The notes beneath the pieces are model-generated. The model was given only the letters and a program-made list of their open reading frames with translations. It was not told where the DNA came from and did not search any database. Made by a program: the position numbers and the translations under genes. A stretch of DNA of 64,000 nucleotides from Gilvimarinus sp. 2_MG-2023 (GTDB taxonomy: Bacteria; Pseudomonadota; Gammaproteobacteria; Pseudomonadales; Cellvibrionaceae): the NCBI RefSeq assembly GCF_030547685.1, contig NZ_JAUOQM010000021.1, positions 120,980-184,979 of the forward strand, given 5' to 3'. Of this stretch, positions 1 to 9,867 are shown piece after piece. The first letter of the stretch is position 1; each line of letters starts with the position of its first letter.

Positions 1-1
1 C

Positions 2-406
2 AAAGGGCGCATGGCGATACCGACCAAGGTAAGAGAAGGGTTGGTGGATCTGTGTGCCGGTCGTTTGGTGGTTACTGCCCACACCGAAGACAAGTGCTTG
101 TTGGTGTACCCCGAACCACGCTGGAAAGAAATACTGCCCGCTATTCAGGCGCTGCCGGCCATGAACCGCCAAGTGCGACGAGTTCAGCGTTTGCTGATAG
201 GTCATGCCTGTTCGCTGGAAATGGACGGCAATGGTCGGGTGTTGGTGCCGCCGACCCTACGCGCTTATGCGAATTTGGATAAAAAGCTAATGTTGGCGGG
301 TCTGGGAGACAAATTAGAACTGTGGGATGAGGCGACGTGGACCGCTCAGATGGAAGAGCCGGGCGACGACGACATGCCTGCAGAATTACAAACGCTGGTG
401 CTGTAG
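2..406 (+). CDS. mraZ: MraZ, cell-division cluster regulator (5' partial)
   Basis: MraZ is an AbrB-like DNA-binding protein that sits first in the dcw cluster and regulates it. The reading frame is open from base 2 (K-G-R before ATG at 11). The family motif runs S-K-G-R-[ML]-[AS]-[IV]-P, so the true start lies upstream of the window and the ATG at 11 is internal. The second AbrB-like repeat is visible around the segment [11 protein letters not shown], and the [11 protein letters not shown] stretch before it is typical of gammaproteobacterial MraZ. The stop is 8 bases before rsmH, as in other dcw clusters. Identity is secure; only the N-terminal few residues are missing. Confidence 0.95.
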   Translation, partial: KGRMAIPTKVREGLVDLCAGRLVVTAHTEDKCLLVYPEPRWKEILPAIQALPAMNRQVRRVQRLLIGHACSLEMDGNGRVLVPPTLRAYANLDKKLMLAGLGDKLELWDEATWTAQMEEPGDDDMPAELQTLVL

Positions 407-414
407 GAGGCCCT

Positions 415-1347
415 ATGAAGCTACAGCCCCATATAACCGTACTTGAGCAAGAGGCGGTTGAGTCGCTGGTGATCGATCCGGCGGGTTTTTATATTGACGG
501 GACTTTTGGGCGCGGCGGTCATTCGGCGCAGATTCTGCAAAACCTAGCGCCTGAGGGGCAGTTGCTGGCTATTGATAAAGATGTTGACGCCATTGCGGTG
601 GCGAGCGAGCGCTTTGCCGATGAGCCGCGTTTTGAAATCGCCCACTGCAGCTTTGCACAGATGCGTTCTTTGGTTGAAGAGCGCGGCTTGATGGGCAAGG
701 TGTCGGGCGTTTTACTCGATTTGGGGGTGTCGTCGCCGCAATTGGATGAGCCGGAGCGCGGTTTTAGTTTTTTACATGACGGCCCTCTCGACATGCGGAT
801 GGATCAAACCCGAGGCCAGAGTGCTGCCGAGTGGGTGAACACCGCTAGCGAAGCCGAATTGGCTCGCGTTATGAAAGAGTATGGCGAAGAGCGTTTCTCC
901 AAACGAATGGCGCGAGCTTTGGTGGCGGAGCGCGAAAAGTCACCCATTGAGCGAACTGGCCGCTTGGCGCACATATTAAAAGAAGCAAACCCTGCCTGGG
1001 AGAAGGGGAAACACCCTGCCACCCGGGCATTTCAGGGAATACGAATTCACATTAACAGTGAGCTGTCAGATCTTGAGTCCACCTTGGATCAGGCGCTCGA
1101 AGTTTTGGCCGTTGGCGGTCATTTGGTGGTGATTAGTTTTCACTCGCTGGAAGATCGGTTGGTTAAGCGATTTATTCGTCGCCAAGAAAAAGGTGACCCT
1201 GTACCGCGCGATATACCGCTGATGGACAGTCAGTTAAATCGACGTTTAAAAAGTCGCTCCAAGGCGGTTAAGGCTGGTTCCGACGAGCTCGAGAAAAACA
1301 TACGGTCGCGCAGTGCAGTGATGCGTGTGGCCGAAAAAATTGCGTGA
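415..1347 (+). CDS. rsmH: 16S rRNA m4C1402 methyltransferase RsmH
   Basis: RsmH (MraW) N4-methylates C1402 of 16S rRNA using S-adenosylmethionine. The 310-residue protein begins [10 protein letters not shown] and carries the SAM-binding signature [10 protein letters not shown] at residues 28-37. Further typical segments are [12 protein letters not shown], the RGFSF loop, the FQGIRIHIN segment and [11 protein letters not shown] near the C terminus. The start at 415 follows a strong ribosome-binding site (taggagg) that overlaps the mraZ stop; a longer frame beginning at 337 would run into mraZ and is not supported. It is the second gene of the dcw operon, followed 15 bases later by ftsL. Confidence 0.96.
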   Translation: MKLQPHITVLEQEAVESLVIDPAGFYIDGTFGRGGHSAQILQNLAPEGQLLAIDKDVDAIAVASERFADEPRFEIAHCSFAQMRSLVEERGLMGKVSGVLLDLGVSSPQLDEPERGFSFLHDGPLDMRMDQTRGQSAAEWVNTASEAELARVMKEYGEERFSKRMARALVAEREKSPIERTGRLAHILKEANPAWEKGKHPATRAFQGIRIHINSELSDLESTLDQALEVLAVGGHLVVISFHSLEDRLVKRFIRRQEKGDPVPRDIPLMDSQLNRRLKSRSKAVKAGSDELEKNIRSRSAVMRVAEKIA

Positions 1348-1362
1348 TCGGGGCGTTTACTT

Positions 1363-1632
1363 GTGACGGCTCGATGGTTGGTTGTGGCGCTCTGGTTCAG
1401 CTGTGTGATATCGGCCTTGATGGTGGTTCATGTAACTCATCAGGTGCGCAAAGAAACAGATCAGCTGGAAGGTTTGCGTCGAGAGTCGGCCCACTTGCAG
1501 GTGGAGTGGGGGCAGTTTTTGTTAGAGCAGAGTACCTGGGCCTCTTATTCTCGGGTGCGTACAGAGGCCGAACGGGAGCTGCAAATGCAGGTGCCGGAGT
1601 CGGGTCAAATAATATTTGTGGGGAAGGAATAA
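1363..1632 (+). CDS. ftsL: Cell division protein FtsL
   Basis: FtsL is a small bitopic inner-membrane protein that joins FtsB and FtsQ in the divisome and helps activate FtsWI. The 89-residue product has one N-terminal membrane helix (about residues 4-22) followed by a periplasmic region with heptad-like spacing (QVRKETDQLEGLRRESAHLQ begins it), as expected of the coiled-coil domain. Start is GTG at 1363; I see no ATG in frame near it. Sequence conservation in FtsL is low, so the call rests on size, topology and its invariant place between rsmH and ftsI. The stop is 3 bases before ftsI. Confidence 0.9.
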   Translation: MTARWLVVALWFSCVISALMVVHVTHQVRKETDQLEGLRRESAHLQVEWGQFLLEQSTWASYSRVRTEAERELQMQVPESGQIIFVGKE

Positions 1633-1635
1633 TAG

Positions 1636-3375
1636 ATGCAGCAGCAGCGCTTACAGTCGTGGCGTTTTTACAGCGTGGTTATTGCCATGCTGCTGCTGGC
1701 TGCCGTCTTGTTGTGGCGGATGGCATCGCTACAGGTGTTGCCCGATGCTGACCGTGGTTTTGAGTTTTTGCAGGGCCAGGGTGAGGCTCGAACAGTAAGA
1801 ACCGAGCCTATCAGTGCTTATCGCGGTGTAATTACCGATCGCAATGGCGAGCCTTTGGCGGTGAGTACGCCGGTAGAGTCTATTTGGGCCAACCCTAAGG
1901 TTTTGCTTCAGCACCCCAAAGATTGGTCGCGATTAGCGCAGGCGCTGTCCTGGGATAAGGCCATGCTGGAGTCACGTTTAGTCAAATTCAGCGCAAAAGA
2001 ATTTATGTACCTGGAGCGCCATCTCCCCCCACATGAAGCGGCGACAATTCTCGATCTGGGTATTGATGGAGTCTATGCCCAGCGTGAATATCGCCGTTAC
2101 TATCCAGCCGGTGAAGTGACGGCCCATTTAGTGGGTATGACCGATATCGATGATCGCGGTCAGGAGGGGATGGAATTAGCTTACGACGCATGGCTCACGG
2201 GTGAGTCGGGCGCCAAACAAGTTATGAAAGATTTGCGTGGCCGAACCATTAAAGAGCTGGGGTTGATTAAGTCCGCGCGCAGCGGTCAAGCCATGGCGTT
2301 AAGTATTGATCTGCGATTGCAGTATGTGGCGTATCGCGAGCTCAAGCAGGCGGTTGCTAATTTTGGTGCCAAGGCGGGCTCTGTGGTTGTGCTCAATGCA
2401 AAAACCGGAGAGGTCTTAGCGATGGCAAACCAGCCGTCTTACAATCCTAATGATCGCAGTAATATCGCCCCTGCAAGTTTACGTAATCGCGCCATCACAG
2501 ATGTGTTTGAACCGGGGTCAACCATTAAGCCATTGGCCGTTTTGGCTGCGTTAGAGACGGAGCAATTTAAGCCATACACCGTGATAGATACCACGCCTGG
2601 GTACGTTCAAGTGGGGCGGAAAACACTACTTGATCCGGTCAATTATGGTGAGCTGGACATTACCCGGATTATTGCCAAGTCAAGCCAAGTGGGTATGACT
2701 AAAATGGCGCTGCAATTAGAGCCTGACGTCGTTCGCGATATGTACTACCGGTTGGGTCTAGGGCAAGGCACCGGAACCGGCTTTCCCGGTGAGGCGGTGG
2801 GTGTGTTACCGGAATATGATCGCTGGCGACCCATTCAGCAGGCGACCTATGCATTTGGCTACGGGCTGAATTTAACCGTTGTGCAGTTGGCGCAAGCGTA
2901 CGCAGTGATTGCCAATGAAGGTGTAAAGCGCCCAGTGAGTTTATTGCGCACGGATAAATCCCCGCCCGGACAGAAAGTTGTAGAAGCTCATTATGCTCGC
3001 GATGTTATGAAAATGTTGCGCAAGGTGGTTAGCGATGACGGCACTGGCAGCAGAGCTTTTATCGATTCCTATTCAGTTGCTGGGAAAACCGGTACCGCGC
3101 ATAAAGCGGATGCTGGCGGTTATGCTGATCATCTATATATTGGCTCGTTTGTTGGAGTAGCACCGGCCGATGATCCGGAAATTATTGTTGCGGTCATGAT
3201 TGATGAGCCACGAGATACCAAGTATCACGGTGGTCAGGTAGCGGCTCCAACATTTGCCAAAATTACCGAAGATGCTTTGCGTCTGCTGCAAGAACCCCCT
3301 CATAGCAAGCCTGTTCGTCTTAGTGTTAGTCCTAAGTCGGTTGATCAGCTTGCCGCTCACGGGGTGGCATTATAA
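1636..3375 (+). CDS. ftsI: Septal transpeptidase FtsI (PBP3)
   Basis: FtsI is the class B penicillin-binding protein that cross-links septal peptidoglycan with FtsW. The 579-residue protein has an N-terminal membrane anchor (about residues 12-29), a pedestal domain (about 60-210) and a transpeptidase domain. The nucleophile is S295 in the SxxK motif (GSTIK), and the KTGT motif is at 484-487. The second catalytic motif reads S349-S350-Q351 instead of the usual S-S-N; the codon is CAA. K484 and S349 fall at the numbers known for P. aeruginosa PBP3, so the alignment is unambiguous and the N-to-Q change is real in this sequence. The stop overlaps the murE start by one base (TAATG). Confidence 0.96.
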   Translation: MQQQRLQSWRFYSVVIAMLLLAAVLLWRMASLQVLPDADRGFEFLQGQGEARTVRTEPISAYRGVITDRNGEPLAVSTPVESIWANPKVLLQHPKDWSRLAQALSWDKAMLESRLVKFSAKEFMYLERHLPPHEAATILDLGIDGVYAQREYRRYYPAGEVTAHLVGMTDIDDRGQEGMELAYDAWLTGESGAKQVMKDLRGRTIKELGLIKSARSGQAMALSIDLRLQYVAYRELKQAVANFGAKAGSVVVLNAKTGEVLAMANQPSYNPNDRSNIAPASLRNRAITDVFEPGSTIKPLAVLAALETEQFKPYTVIDTTPGYVQVGRKTLLDPVNYGELDITRIIAKSSQVGMTKMALQLEPDVVRDMYYRLGLGQGTGTGFPGEAVGVLPEYDRWRPIQQATYAFGYGLNLTVVQLAQAYAVIANEGVKRPVSLLRTDKSPPGQKVVEAHYARDVMKMLRKVVSDDGTGSRAFIDSYSVAGKTGTAHKADAGGYADHLYIGSFVGVAPADDPEIIVAVMIDEPRDTKYHGGQVAAPTFAKITEDALRLLQEPPHSKPVRLSVSPKSVDQLAAHGVAL

Positions 3376-4859
3376 TGCGCGCGACGACAATGAAAATAGA
3401 GTCGCTGCTAGAGGAATCTCCATCCTCATTGGCGAAGCAAACGTTTACGGGTATTACCTTAGACAGCCGTAATGTGTTGCCGGGTGACCTGTTTATCGCC
3501 TTGCAAGGAGCACGCATTAATGCGGTCGATTACATAGATGACGCGATAGAGGCTGGGGCCGTTGCAGTGCTGGCGGATAAGCGTGGGTTTGATGATCATT
3601 TTAATGCACGATCAGTCGTGTGGATTGATCAGCTGGATAAAAAGCTCAGTCATATAGCTGGAATCGTCTTTGGCGACCCTAGCGCATCGATGGACGTGAT
3701 CGGCATTACCGGCACCAATGGTAAAACAACAACAGCGTTGCTGATTGCTCAGTTAATGAGTTTGGTGGGAAAGAATGCCGCAAGTTTAGGTACATTGGGC
3801 TATGGAAAACCTCAAAGGGAAATAACTGCAACTGGGCTAACAACGCCTGACGCGATTACTGTTCAGCGAGCTTTGCAAGAGCTGGCCGCTGATGGTGTTG
3901 ACGCCTTGGCTATGGAAGTTTCTTCTCATGCACTGGTACAGCACCGGGTAAAAGACATACGAATTACCACGGCTATTTTTACCAATTTATCTCACGATCA
4001 TCTCGATTATCACGGTGATTTTAAGCAGTACGGTAAAGCTAAAGCTAAATTGTTGAAAAGCCGAGGCCTGAAGCACGCAATTTTGAACCTTGATGATGTG
4101 TGGTGTGCTGGCCTGCAGAAGCGGGCGGCTAAATATGCCGAGTGTTTTACTTATTCAATACATAATCCTAAGGCAGATTTATATTGTCACTCGTTGCAAT
4201 ATTCATGCAGTGGTGTTTCCGGTCGTATCGAATTTCGCGGTGAATCGGCATCATTTAATTCACCGCTAATTGGTGAATTTAATGCGAGTAATTTATTGGC
4301 GGCCATAAGTGCGATATTAATTCGCGGCTATGATCTTAAGCGAGTCGTACAATACGTACCGCTTTTGAAGTCGGCGCCGGGTCGCATGGAGCAGGTACAG
4401 CTGGGTCCGGAGCAAGGTGTGCAAGTTGTGGTTGATTACGCTCACACACCGGATGCACTCATAAAAGCATTGCGAGCGTTGCGCTTACATGCAGACGGCA
4501 GTGTCTGGTGTGTTTTCGGTTGTGGTGGTGATCGCGATGTCGAAAAAAGATCTATTATGGGACGCGCCGCGGAAAAATCCTCTGATTATATAATTGTGAC
4601 TAACGATAACCCTCGAAGCGAAGACCCTGCTGCTATTGCAGCTCAAATCGTTGAGGGTATGCACAATCCGGAGCGCTGCCTGGTTATTCCCGATAGAGAG
4701 AAAGCTATAGAGTTAGCGGTACAGCAAGCCGCAGCGGGCGATGCTGTTCTTATTGCCGGTAAAGGGCATGAGCAGGTCCAGATTTTTGCTGACAAAGAGA
4801 GCCGTTTTAACGATGTGGAGTGCGCAATAAGCGCTCTACAAAAACGGGGAGGCGCATAA
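3375..4859 (+). CDS. murE: UDP-MurNAc-tripeptide synthetase MurE (meso-DAP adding)
   Basis: MurE adds the third amino acid to UDP-MurNAc-L-Ala-D-Glu in the cytoplasm. The 494-residue protein shows the N-terminal uridine-binding segment (TLDSRNVLPGDLF), the ATP-binding GTNGKTT at 113-119 and the DNPR motif at 411-414. DNPR marks enzymes that add meso-diaminopimelate, not lysine, which agrees with a Gram-negative wall. The start at 3375 is translationally coupled to ftsI (TAATG); a second ATG at 3390 is a possible alternative, and neither has a strong ribosome-binding site. The stop couples in the same way to murF. Confidence 0.96.
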   Translation: MRATTMKIESLLEESPSSLAKQTFTGITLDSRNVLPGDLFIALQGARINAVDYIDDAIEAGAVAVLADKRGFDDHFNARSVVWIDQLDKKLSHIAGIVFGDPSASMDVIGITGTNGKTTTALLIAQLMSLVGKNAASLGTLGYGKPQREITATGLTTPDAITVQRALQELAADGVDALAMEVSSHALVQHRVKDIRITTAIFTNLSHDHLDYHGDFKQYGKAKAKLLKSRGLKHAILNLDDVWCAGLQKRAAKYAECFTYSIHNPKADLYCHSLQYSCSGVSGRIEFRGESASFNSPLIGEFNASNLLAAISAILIRGYDLKRVVQYVPLLKSAPGRMEQVQLGPEQGVQVVVDYAHTPDALIKALRALRLHADGSVWCVFGCGGDRDVEKRSIMGRAAEKSSDYIIVTNDNPRSEDPAAIAAQIVEGMHNPERCLVIPDREKAIELAVQQAAAGDAVLIAGKGHEQVQIFADKESRFNDVECAISALQKRGGA

Positions 4860-6235
4860 TGATTGGCACTATGACAATTGCTCAATTGCGCGATGATTTT
4901 TCTCGCTATGCAGCGGCTCTTGCTACTGGTAACAGTCAGTCCTTTCAACAAGTGGGTATTGATTCGCGCAAAATAAAAGCGGGTGATTTTTTCGTCGCAC
5001 TGCGCGGCCCCAATTTCGATGGCCATGCGTATTTGCAGCAGGTACAAGAAAAAGGGGCTGTAGGTGCCTTGGTTGATACGGTTGACCCCGATTGTGATTT
5101 ACCTCAGTTGCAAGTAGACGACACTGTATTGGGGTTGGGTGAATTGGCTCGTATTAATCGCCAACGTTTTACCGGCCCGGTAATTGCAGTTACAGGCTCC
5201 AGCGGTAAAACAACGGTTCGAACAATGGTTGATGGTATCTTGCGTGAGCAAGGCCCTGTGCTGTCGACTCAAGGTAACCTCAATAATCATATTGGTGTGC
5301 CACTTACGTTACTGCGTTTATCGGGCAATGAGAGTTTTGCGATTGTCGAGATGGGAGCAAGTAGCATTGGCGAAATAGCTTACTTGTGTGAACTTGCCCT
5401 GCCTGATGTCGGTTTGGTCAATAATGTTATGCCTGCTCATCTAGAGGGGTTTGGTTCTCTAGAGGGAGTGGCGGAAGCCAAAGGTGAAATTTATCAGGGT
5501 GTTAAAGCTGATGGTTGTTGTGTGATTAATATCGATGACCAGTTTTCCGGTCAGTGGTTGTCGCAGATCAAAAAACGAACACTGCTTACATTCTCGCTGA
5601 ACAATACCCAGGCCAACTGTTATGCATCGAATATTCAAACTTCAGCCAGTGGTTTGAGCTTTGATTTGCAATTGTTGGGGCGCACTTTACCAGTACAACT
5701 TCCGGTTAGTGGTTACCATAATGTTCGCAATGCCTTAGCTGCAGCCTGCTGCGCTTATGCTGTTGGAGCCCGAGATGAATCTATTGTTGAGGGGCTTGCT
5801 CGGTTTAATCCGGTTGATGGGCGAATGAAGTTTTGCGCGGGCCCTCATGGCAGTACCATTATTGATGACTCCTACAATGCCAATCCAGGTTCGGTGCGTG
5901 CGGCAATTGATGTTTTGGCAGAGATTAAAGGTGTGAATATTTTAGTTATGGGAGATATGGGTGAGCTGGGTGATGAGTCCTATTTGCATCATGCCGACAT
6001 AGGTGCATACGCTTCAGAAAAATCCCTACAAGCTGTATTTACTATCGGTTCAATGGCAAAGGCTGTGGCGGAACACTTTGATGGGCCGTGTAAACATTTT
6101 GAGACGCAGGATGATCTTATCAGTCATTTATTATGTGTGATGACTGACAGCGACTGCACTGTATTAATTAAAGGCTCTCGTAGCGCGCGTATGGACTTAG
6201 TCGCCGAGGCATTGATTCGCGGGGAAGATATCTAA
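4859..6235 (+). CDS. murF: UDP-MurNAc-pentapeptide synthetase MurF
   Basis: MurF ligates D-Ala-D-Ala to the UDP-MurNAc-tripeptide, completing the cytoplasmic pentapeptide. The 458-residue product carries the Mur-ligase P-loop GSSGKTT with the lysine at residue 117, the segment [17 protein letters not shown] (here [15 protein letters not shown]) and the C-terminal IDDSYNANP motif of MurF. I placed the start at the ATG overlapping the murE stop (TAATG), which follows a gggaggc ribosome-binding site; an upstream in-frame start at 4820 lies inside murE. The stop again overlaps the next start, mraY, by one base. Confidence 0.95.
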   Translation: MIGTMTIAQLRDDFSRYAAALATGNSQSFQQVGIDSRKIKAGDFFVALRGPNFDGHAYLQQVQEKGAVGALVDTVDPDCDLPQLQVDDTVLGLGELARINRQRFTGPVIAVTGSSGKTTVRTMVDGILREQGPVLSTQGNLNNHIGVPLTLLRLSGNESFAIVEMGASSIGEIAYLCELALPDVGLVNNVMPAHLEGFGSLEGVAEAKGEIYQGVKADGCCVINIDDQFSGQWLSQIKKRTLLTFSLNNTQANCYASNIQTSASGLSFDLQLLGRTLPVQLPVSGYHNVRNALAAACCAYAVGARDESIVEGLARFNPVDGRMKFCAGPHGSTIIDDSYNANPGSVRAAIDVLAEIKGVNILVMGDMGELGDESYLHHADIGAYASEKSLQAVFTIGSMAKAVAEHFDGPCKHFETQDDLISHLLCVMTDSDCTVLIKGSRSARMDLVAEALIRGEDI

Positions 6236-7317
6236 TGTTGCTCTGGTTGGCTGAAAACTTACAAGAATACAACAGTCACTTTTTTGTGTTTCAGTACCTG
6301 ACGTTGCGCGCTATTTTGAGTGTTATGACCGCCTTAGGCATTTCATTGTTAATGGGCCCCTGGATGATTCGTAAATTGAATCAGTTGCAAATAGGGCAGT
6401 CAGTGAGAGACGACGGACCTCAATCGCATCTGACCAAGTCGGGCACGCCGACCATGGGTGGTACTTTAATTCTGGCGTCTATCTTTATCAGTACTTTGTT
6501 GTGGGCTGATTTGGCAAATCGATATGTATGGGTAGTGTTGATGGTGACCGCAGTATTTGGTGCTGTGGGCTGGGTGGATGATTACCGAAAAGTAGTACAA
6601 AAAAATTCGCGTGGGTTACCAGCGCGCTGGAAATACCTGTGGCAATCGGTTGGGGGTGTTGGTGCTGCCGTTTTTTTGTATATGACTGCAACGGAAGCGG
6701 TAGAAACTCAATTGTTTTTACCCTTTTTGAAAGACTTTGCGTTGGAGTTGGGTGTTTTTTATGTGGTGCTGACCTACTTTGTCGTGGTCGGGTCAAGTAA
6801 CGCGGTGAACCTAACCGATGGTTTAGATGGCTTGGCCATTATGCCGTCGGTGATGGTGGCGGGTGCTCTCGGTGTGATTGCCTATGTCACTGGGCACTTT
6901 GAATTTGCACAGTACCTGCATATTGCTCATGTGCCTGGCAGTGGTGAGCTGGTGGTTTTTTGCGCTGCGTTGTGCGGCGCGGGTTTAGGTTTTCTCTGGT
7001 TTAACACCTATCCCGCACAGGTGTTTATGGGTGATGTGGGCGCGCTGTCGCTGGGCGCTGCACTGGGCATTATTGCTGTCATCGTGCGTCATGAAATAGT
7101 GTTTTTTATTATGGGTGGCGTTTTTGTTATGGAAACCGTCTCGGTGATTTTGCAAGTAGGTTCATATAAATTGACCGGCCGACGAATTTTTCGAATGGCG
7201 CCACTGCACCACCATTTTGAGTTGAAAGGTTGGCCGGAACCACGAGTGATTGTGCGGTTTTGGATTATCACCGTTATGTTGGTCCTGTTTGGGCTGGCGA
7301 CACTGAAATTACGTTGA
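6235..7317 (+). CDS. mraY: Phospho-MurNAc-pentapeptide translocase MraY
   Basis: MraY is the integral-membrane enzyme that transfers phospho-MurNAc-pentapeptide to undecaprenyl phosphate to make lipid I. The 360-residue protein has about ten hydrophobic segments and the family motifs: GTPTMGG near residue 70, VDDYRK near 115, the [10 protein letters not shown] segment, [12 protein letters not shown] and the C-terminal PLHHHFE histidine triad. Length equals that of the E. coli enzyme. Start is coupled to murF; murD begins 8 bases after the stop. Confidence 0.96.
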   Translation: MLLWLAENLQEYNSHFFVFQYLTLRAILSVMTALGISLLMGPWMIRKLNQLQIGQSVRDDGPQSHLTKSGTPTMGGTLILASIFISTLLWADLANRYVWVVLMVTAVFGAVGWVDDYRKVVQKNSRGLPARWKYLWQSVGGVGAAVFLYMTATEAVETQLFLPFLKDFALELGVFYVVLTYFVVVGSSNAVNLTDGLDGLAIMPSVMVAGALGVIAYVTGHFEFAQYLHIAHVPGSGELVVFCAALCGAGLGFLWFNTYPAQVFMGDVGALSLGAALGIIAVIVRHEIVFFIMGGVFVMETVSVILQVGSYKLTGRRIFRMAPLHHHFELKGWPEPRVIVRFWIITVMLVLFGLATLKLR

Positions 7318-7325
7318 GGTTAAGC

Positions 7326-8675
7326 GTGAGTGAGCTGATTGCAACAAGTAGATGCGTAGCAGTTATAGGCACCGGAATTACCGGCCTGTCTGTTGCGCGC
7401 TTTTTGCAAGAATCAGGGCAGCGTTTTACGTTTTTTGATACACGCGAACTGCCACCCAATGCCACTCTTATCGCTGAGCAGTTTCCCGATGTGCATTGTG
7501 AGTTTGGCTCGTGGGATGAGTCGTTGCTCTTGTCCATGGACGAAATTATTGTCAGCCCAGGGGTGAGTCTGAAAGAGCCACGGCTGGCGCTGGCGAAAGC
7601 ACAGGGCGTGGCAGTGTTGGGTGATATCGATCTATTTGTGCAACATGCAAAAGCTCCCATTATCGCTATTACCGGGTCAAATGCTAAAAGTACGGTCACC
7701 ACATTAGTGGGAGAAATGGCCCAGGCGCAAGGGGTAAATGTTGCTGTCGGTGGAAATTTAGGCACGCCTGCGCTGGATTTATTGAATGATGCCATAGAGT
7801 TGTATGTGTTGGAGTTATCCAGCTTTCAGTTGGAGACTACATCCAAGCTCGGTGCGCAGGTTGCCAGCATTCTCAATATCAGTCCCGACCATATGGATAG
7901 ATATGACTCCATACCTGCCTATCATGCGGCTAAACAACGAGTGTATTTTGGTGCGCAGCAGGTGGTTGTCAATCGACGTGATATTTTAACCCATCCTCCA
8001 ATTGCAGCGGATGTAACGGTCACCTCTTTCGGAGGCAGTGCTGACTTTAAAAATATGGGGCTGCAGGTGCGTGAAGGGGAAGCATGGCTTTGCGATCAGC
8101 TCACTCCTTTAATGCCGGTCGGCGAGTTGAGTATTGTCGGCAGTCATAATGTCGATAATGCACTGGCTGCATTAGCTATAGGCAAAGCGGCAGGCTTCAC
8201 GCAAGAGGCTATGGTTCAGGCGTTGCGTTCATTTAGAGGTTTACCTCATCGCTGTGAGCCCGTTGGTGTTATCGACGACGTTAAGTTTATCAATGATTCT
8301 AAGGGCACCAATGTCGGTGCCACCTTGGCCGCTATTAACGGATTGGCTAATCCCTCGGCAAAGTTGGTAGTTCTGTTGGGCGGAGTAGCCAAAGATGCTG
8401 ATTTTTCAGCGTTAAAGCCTGTGTTAATGCAACAGGCTCGCCATGTGATTGTATACGGCCAAGATGCATCGTTATTGGCAGAGGCTTTACAGGGGGTGCC
8501 TGGTTTGGTGCAAGTGGCCGGTATGGCTGAGGCCTTTGACTCTGCCCGAAAGTTTGCTCAACCCAAAGATAGCGTGCTCTTAAGTCCGGCTTGTGCAAGT
8601 TTTGATGAGTTCGATAATTATATTCAGCGCGGGGAAATTTTCTCCCGCTGGGTGGGAGAGGCTGCGAATGGTTAA
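7326..8675 (+). CDS. murD: UDP-MurNAc-L-alanine:D-glutamate ligase MurD
   Basis: MurD adds D-glutamate to UDP-MurNAc-L-Ala. The 449-residue protein opens with a Rossmann-like GTGITGLSVARFL segment and has the P-loop GSNAKST, then SSFQLE, HMDRY, a Mur C-terminal FINDSKGTN segment and LSPACASFD. I chose GTG at 7326, 9 bases after the mraY stop, because it follows the gaggt ribosome-binding site and gives the family length; the longer frame from 7230 lies in mraY. The alanine in the P-loop in place of glycine matches what I recall of Pseudomonas MurD. The last 8 bases overlap ftsW. Confidence 0.95.
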   Translation: MSELIATSRCVAVIGTGITGLSVARFLQESGQRFTFFDTRELPPNATLIAEQFPDVHCEFGSWDESLLLSMDEIIVSPGVSLKEPRLALAKAQGVAVLGDIDLFVQHAKAPIIAITGSNAKSTVTTLVGEMAQAQGVNVAVGGNLGTPALDLLNDAIELYVLELSSFQLETTSKLGAQVASILNISPDHMDRYDSIPAYHAAKQRVYFGAQQVVVNRRDILTHPPIAADVTVTSFGGSADFKNMGLQVREGEAWLCDQLTPLMPVGELSIVGSHNVDNALAALAIGKAAGFTQEAMVQALRSFRGLPHRCEPVGVIDDVKFINDSKGTNVGATLAAINGLANPSAKLVVLLGGVAKDADFSALKPVLMQQARHVIVYGQDASLLAEALQGVPGLVQVAGMAEAFDSARKFAQPKDSVLLSPACASFDEFDNYIQRGEIFSRWVGEAANG

Positions 8676-9867
8676 GTGGCAGCCGCTTTTGCCCGCTAGT
8701 GAACCAGACTGGAAGCTTCTGCTTTTATGGGGCGCGCTGGTGTCTGTGGGTATTGTTATGGTGGCCTCCGCCTCTATTGCCTTTGCTTCGGCGTACTATG
8801 GCAATGCGTTTTATTTTGTGGAGCGCCACATAATTTTTCTCGTTATGGGGGTCACCAGTGCAGCGGTTGTGTTTTTAGTGCCGGGTGAGCTTTGGCAAAA
8901 GCTGGGTGAGCCCCTGTTAATTGTAGCGATAATGCTTTTGGTTGTTGTATTAATCCCCGGAATTGGGAAAAAAGTGAATGGTTCGCAACGCTGGATTAGC
9001 TTTGGGTTTTTTGCGGTGCAGATTTCAGAGCTGGCTAAATTTGCGGTGATTATATTCTTCGCCAGTTATTTTTCGAGACGTCAGCCAGTGGCTGTTAGCA
9101 GTTGGAAAGAGTTTGGTGCTTTAATTGCTGTGTTGGGGGTGCTACTTGCCCTTTTAATACTGGAGCCGGATTTTGGTAGCACAGTTGTGATTGGTGCGAC
9201 CAGCATCGCCATAATGTTTATTGCAGGTTTAAAGCTTAGGTATTTTTTACCTATGGCACTGGGTGCTTTGGGGATGCTGGCTGCGCTGGCAGTTGCTAGT
9301 CCATATCGATTGAAACGGTTGGTGACATTCTTAGATCCTTGGGCAGATCAATTTAATTCAGGCTATCAACTGACCCAGTCATTAATCGCGTTTGGGCGCG
9401 GCGAGTGGTTTGGTGTTGGCTTGGGTAATAGTGTACAAAAGTTGTTTTTTTTGCCTGAGGCTCATACCGATTTTATTTTTGCCATTATTGCAGAAGAAAT
9501 CGGGTTAATAGGCTGTGTATTGTTGTTGGCAATATTCGCCGGGCTTATAAAGCGCACTTTGACAATTGCCAGCCGCTGCTACAATCGACATTTATTTTTT
9601 TATGCCTATGCCTGTTTTGGTGTGGCGATTGTTTTGTCGCTGCAGGTGTTTATTAATGTGGGAGTGTCTTGTGGCTTATTGCCCACTAAAGGCTTGACCT
9701 TACCGTTTATTAGCTACGGCGGTAGTAGCTTGATCATTTGTTGTTCGATGCTGGCCTTGGTGATGAGAGCGTCGATGGAAGCCAATGTGGTGCCGCAGAC
9801 GCAAACAGCTGTGACTAATCCATCGCGCTTGCGACGAGAGTCAATGGTTGCAGGAGAAATGTCATGA
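8668..9867 (+). CDS. ftsW: Septal peptidoglycan glycosyltransferase FtsW
   Basis: FtsW is the SEDS-family polymerase that makes septal glycan strands together with FtsI. The 399-residue protein has about ten transmembrane helices. Conserved SEDS segments include GSQRWISFGFFAVQISELAKF, written here only in part, the acidic loop AHTDFIFAIIAEEIG and the C-terminal LPFISYGGSS. The start at 8668 overlaps the murD stop by 8 bases and has a gggagagg ribosome-binding site; an earlier in-frame ATG at 8593 lies inside murD. The stop forms an ATGA overlap with murG. Confidence 0.95.
   Translation: MVKWQPLLPASEPDWKLLLLWGALVSVGIVMVASASIAFASAYYGNAFYFVERHIIFLVMGVTSAAVVFLVPGELWQKLGEPLLIVAIMLLVVVLIPGIGKKVNGSQRWISFGFFAVQISELAKFAVIIFFASYFSRRQPVAVSSWKEFGALIAVLGVLLALLILEPDFGSTVVIGATSIAIMFIAGLKLRYFLPMALGALGMLAALAVASPYRLKRLVTFLDPWADQFNSGYQLTQSLIAFGRGEWFGVGLGNSVQKLFFLPEAHTDFIFAIIAEEIGLIGCVLLLAIFAGLIKRTLTIASRCYNRHLFFYAYACFGVAIVLSLQVFINVGVSCGLLPTKGLTLPFISYGGSSLIICCSMLALVMRASMEANVVPQTQTAVTNPSRLRRESMVAGEMS

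Noticed and set aside
7676..7700. MurD P-loop reads GSNAKST with alanine in place of glycine
   Set aside because: I recall the same alanine in Pseudomonas MurD, so it is a lineage trait and not a defect.
7274..7795. Long open frame (173 codons) antisense to murD, and similar antisense frames inside ftsZ, pilB and lptB
   Set aside because: They mirror the coding frame of strong genes, lack ribosome-binding sites and show no protein-like features.
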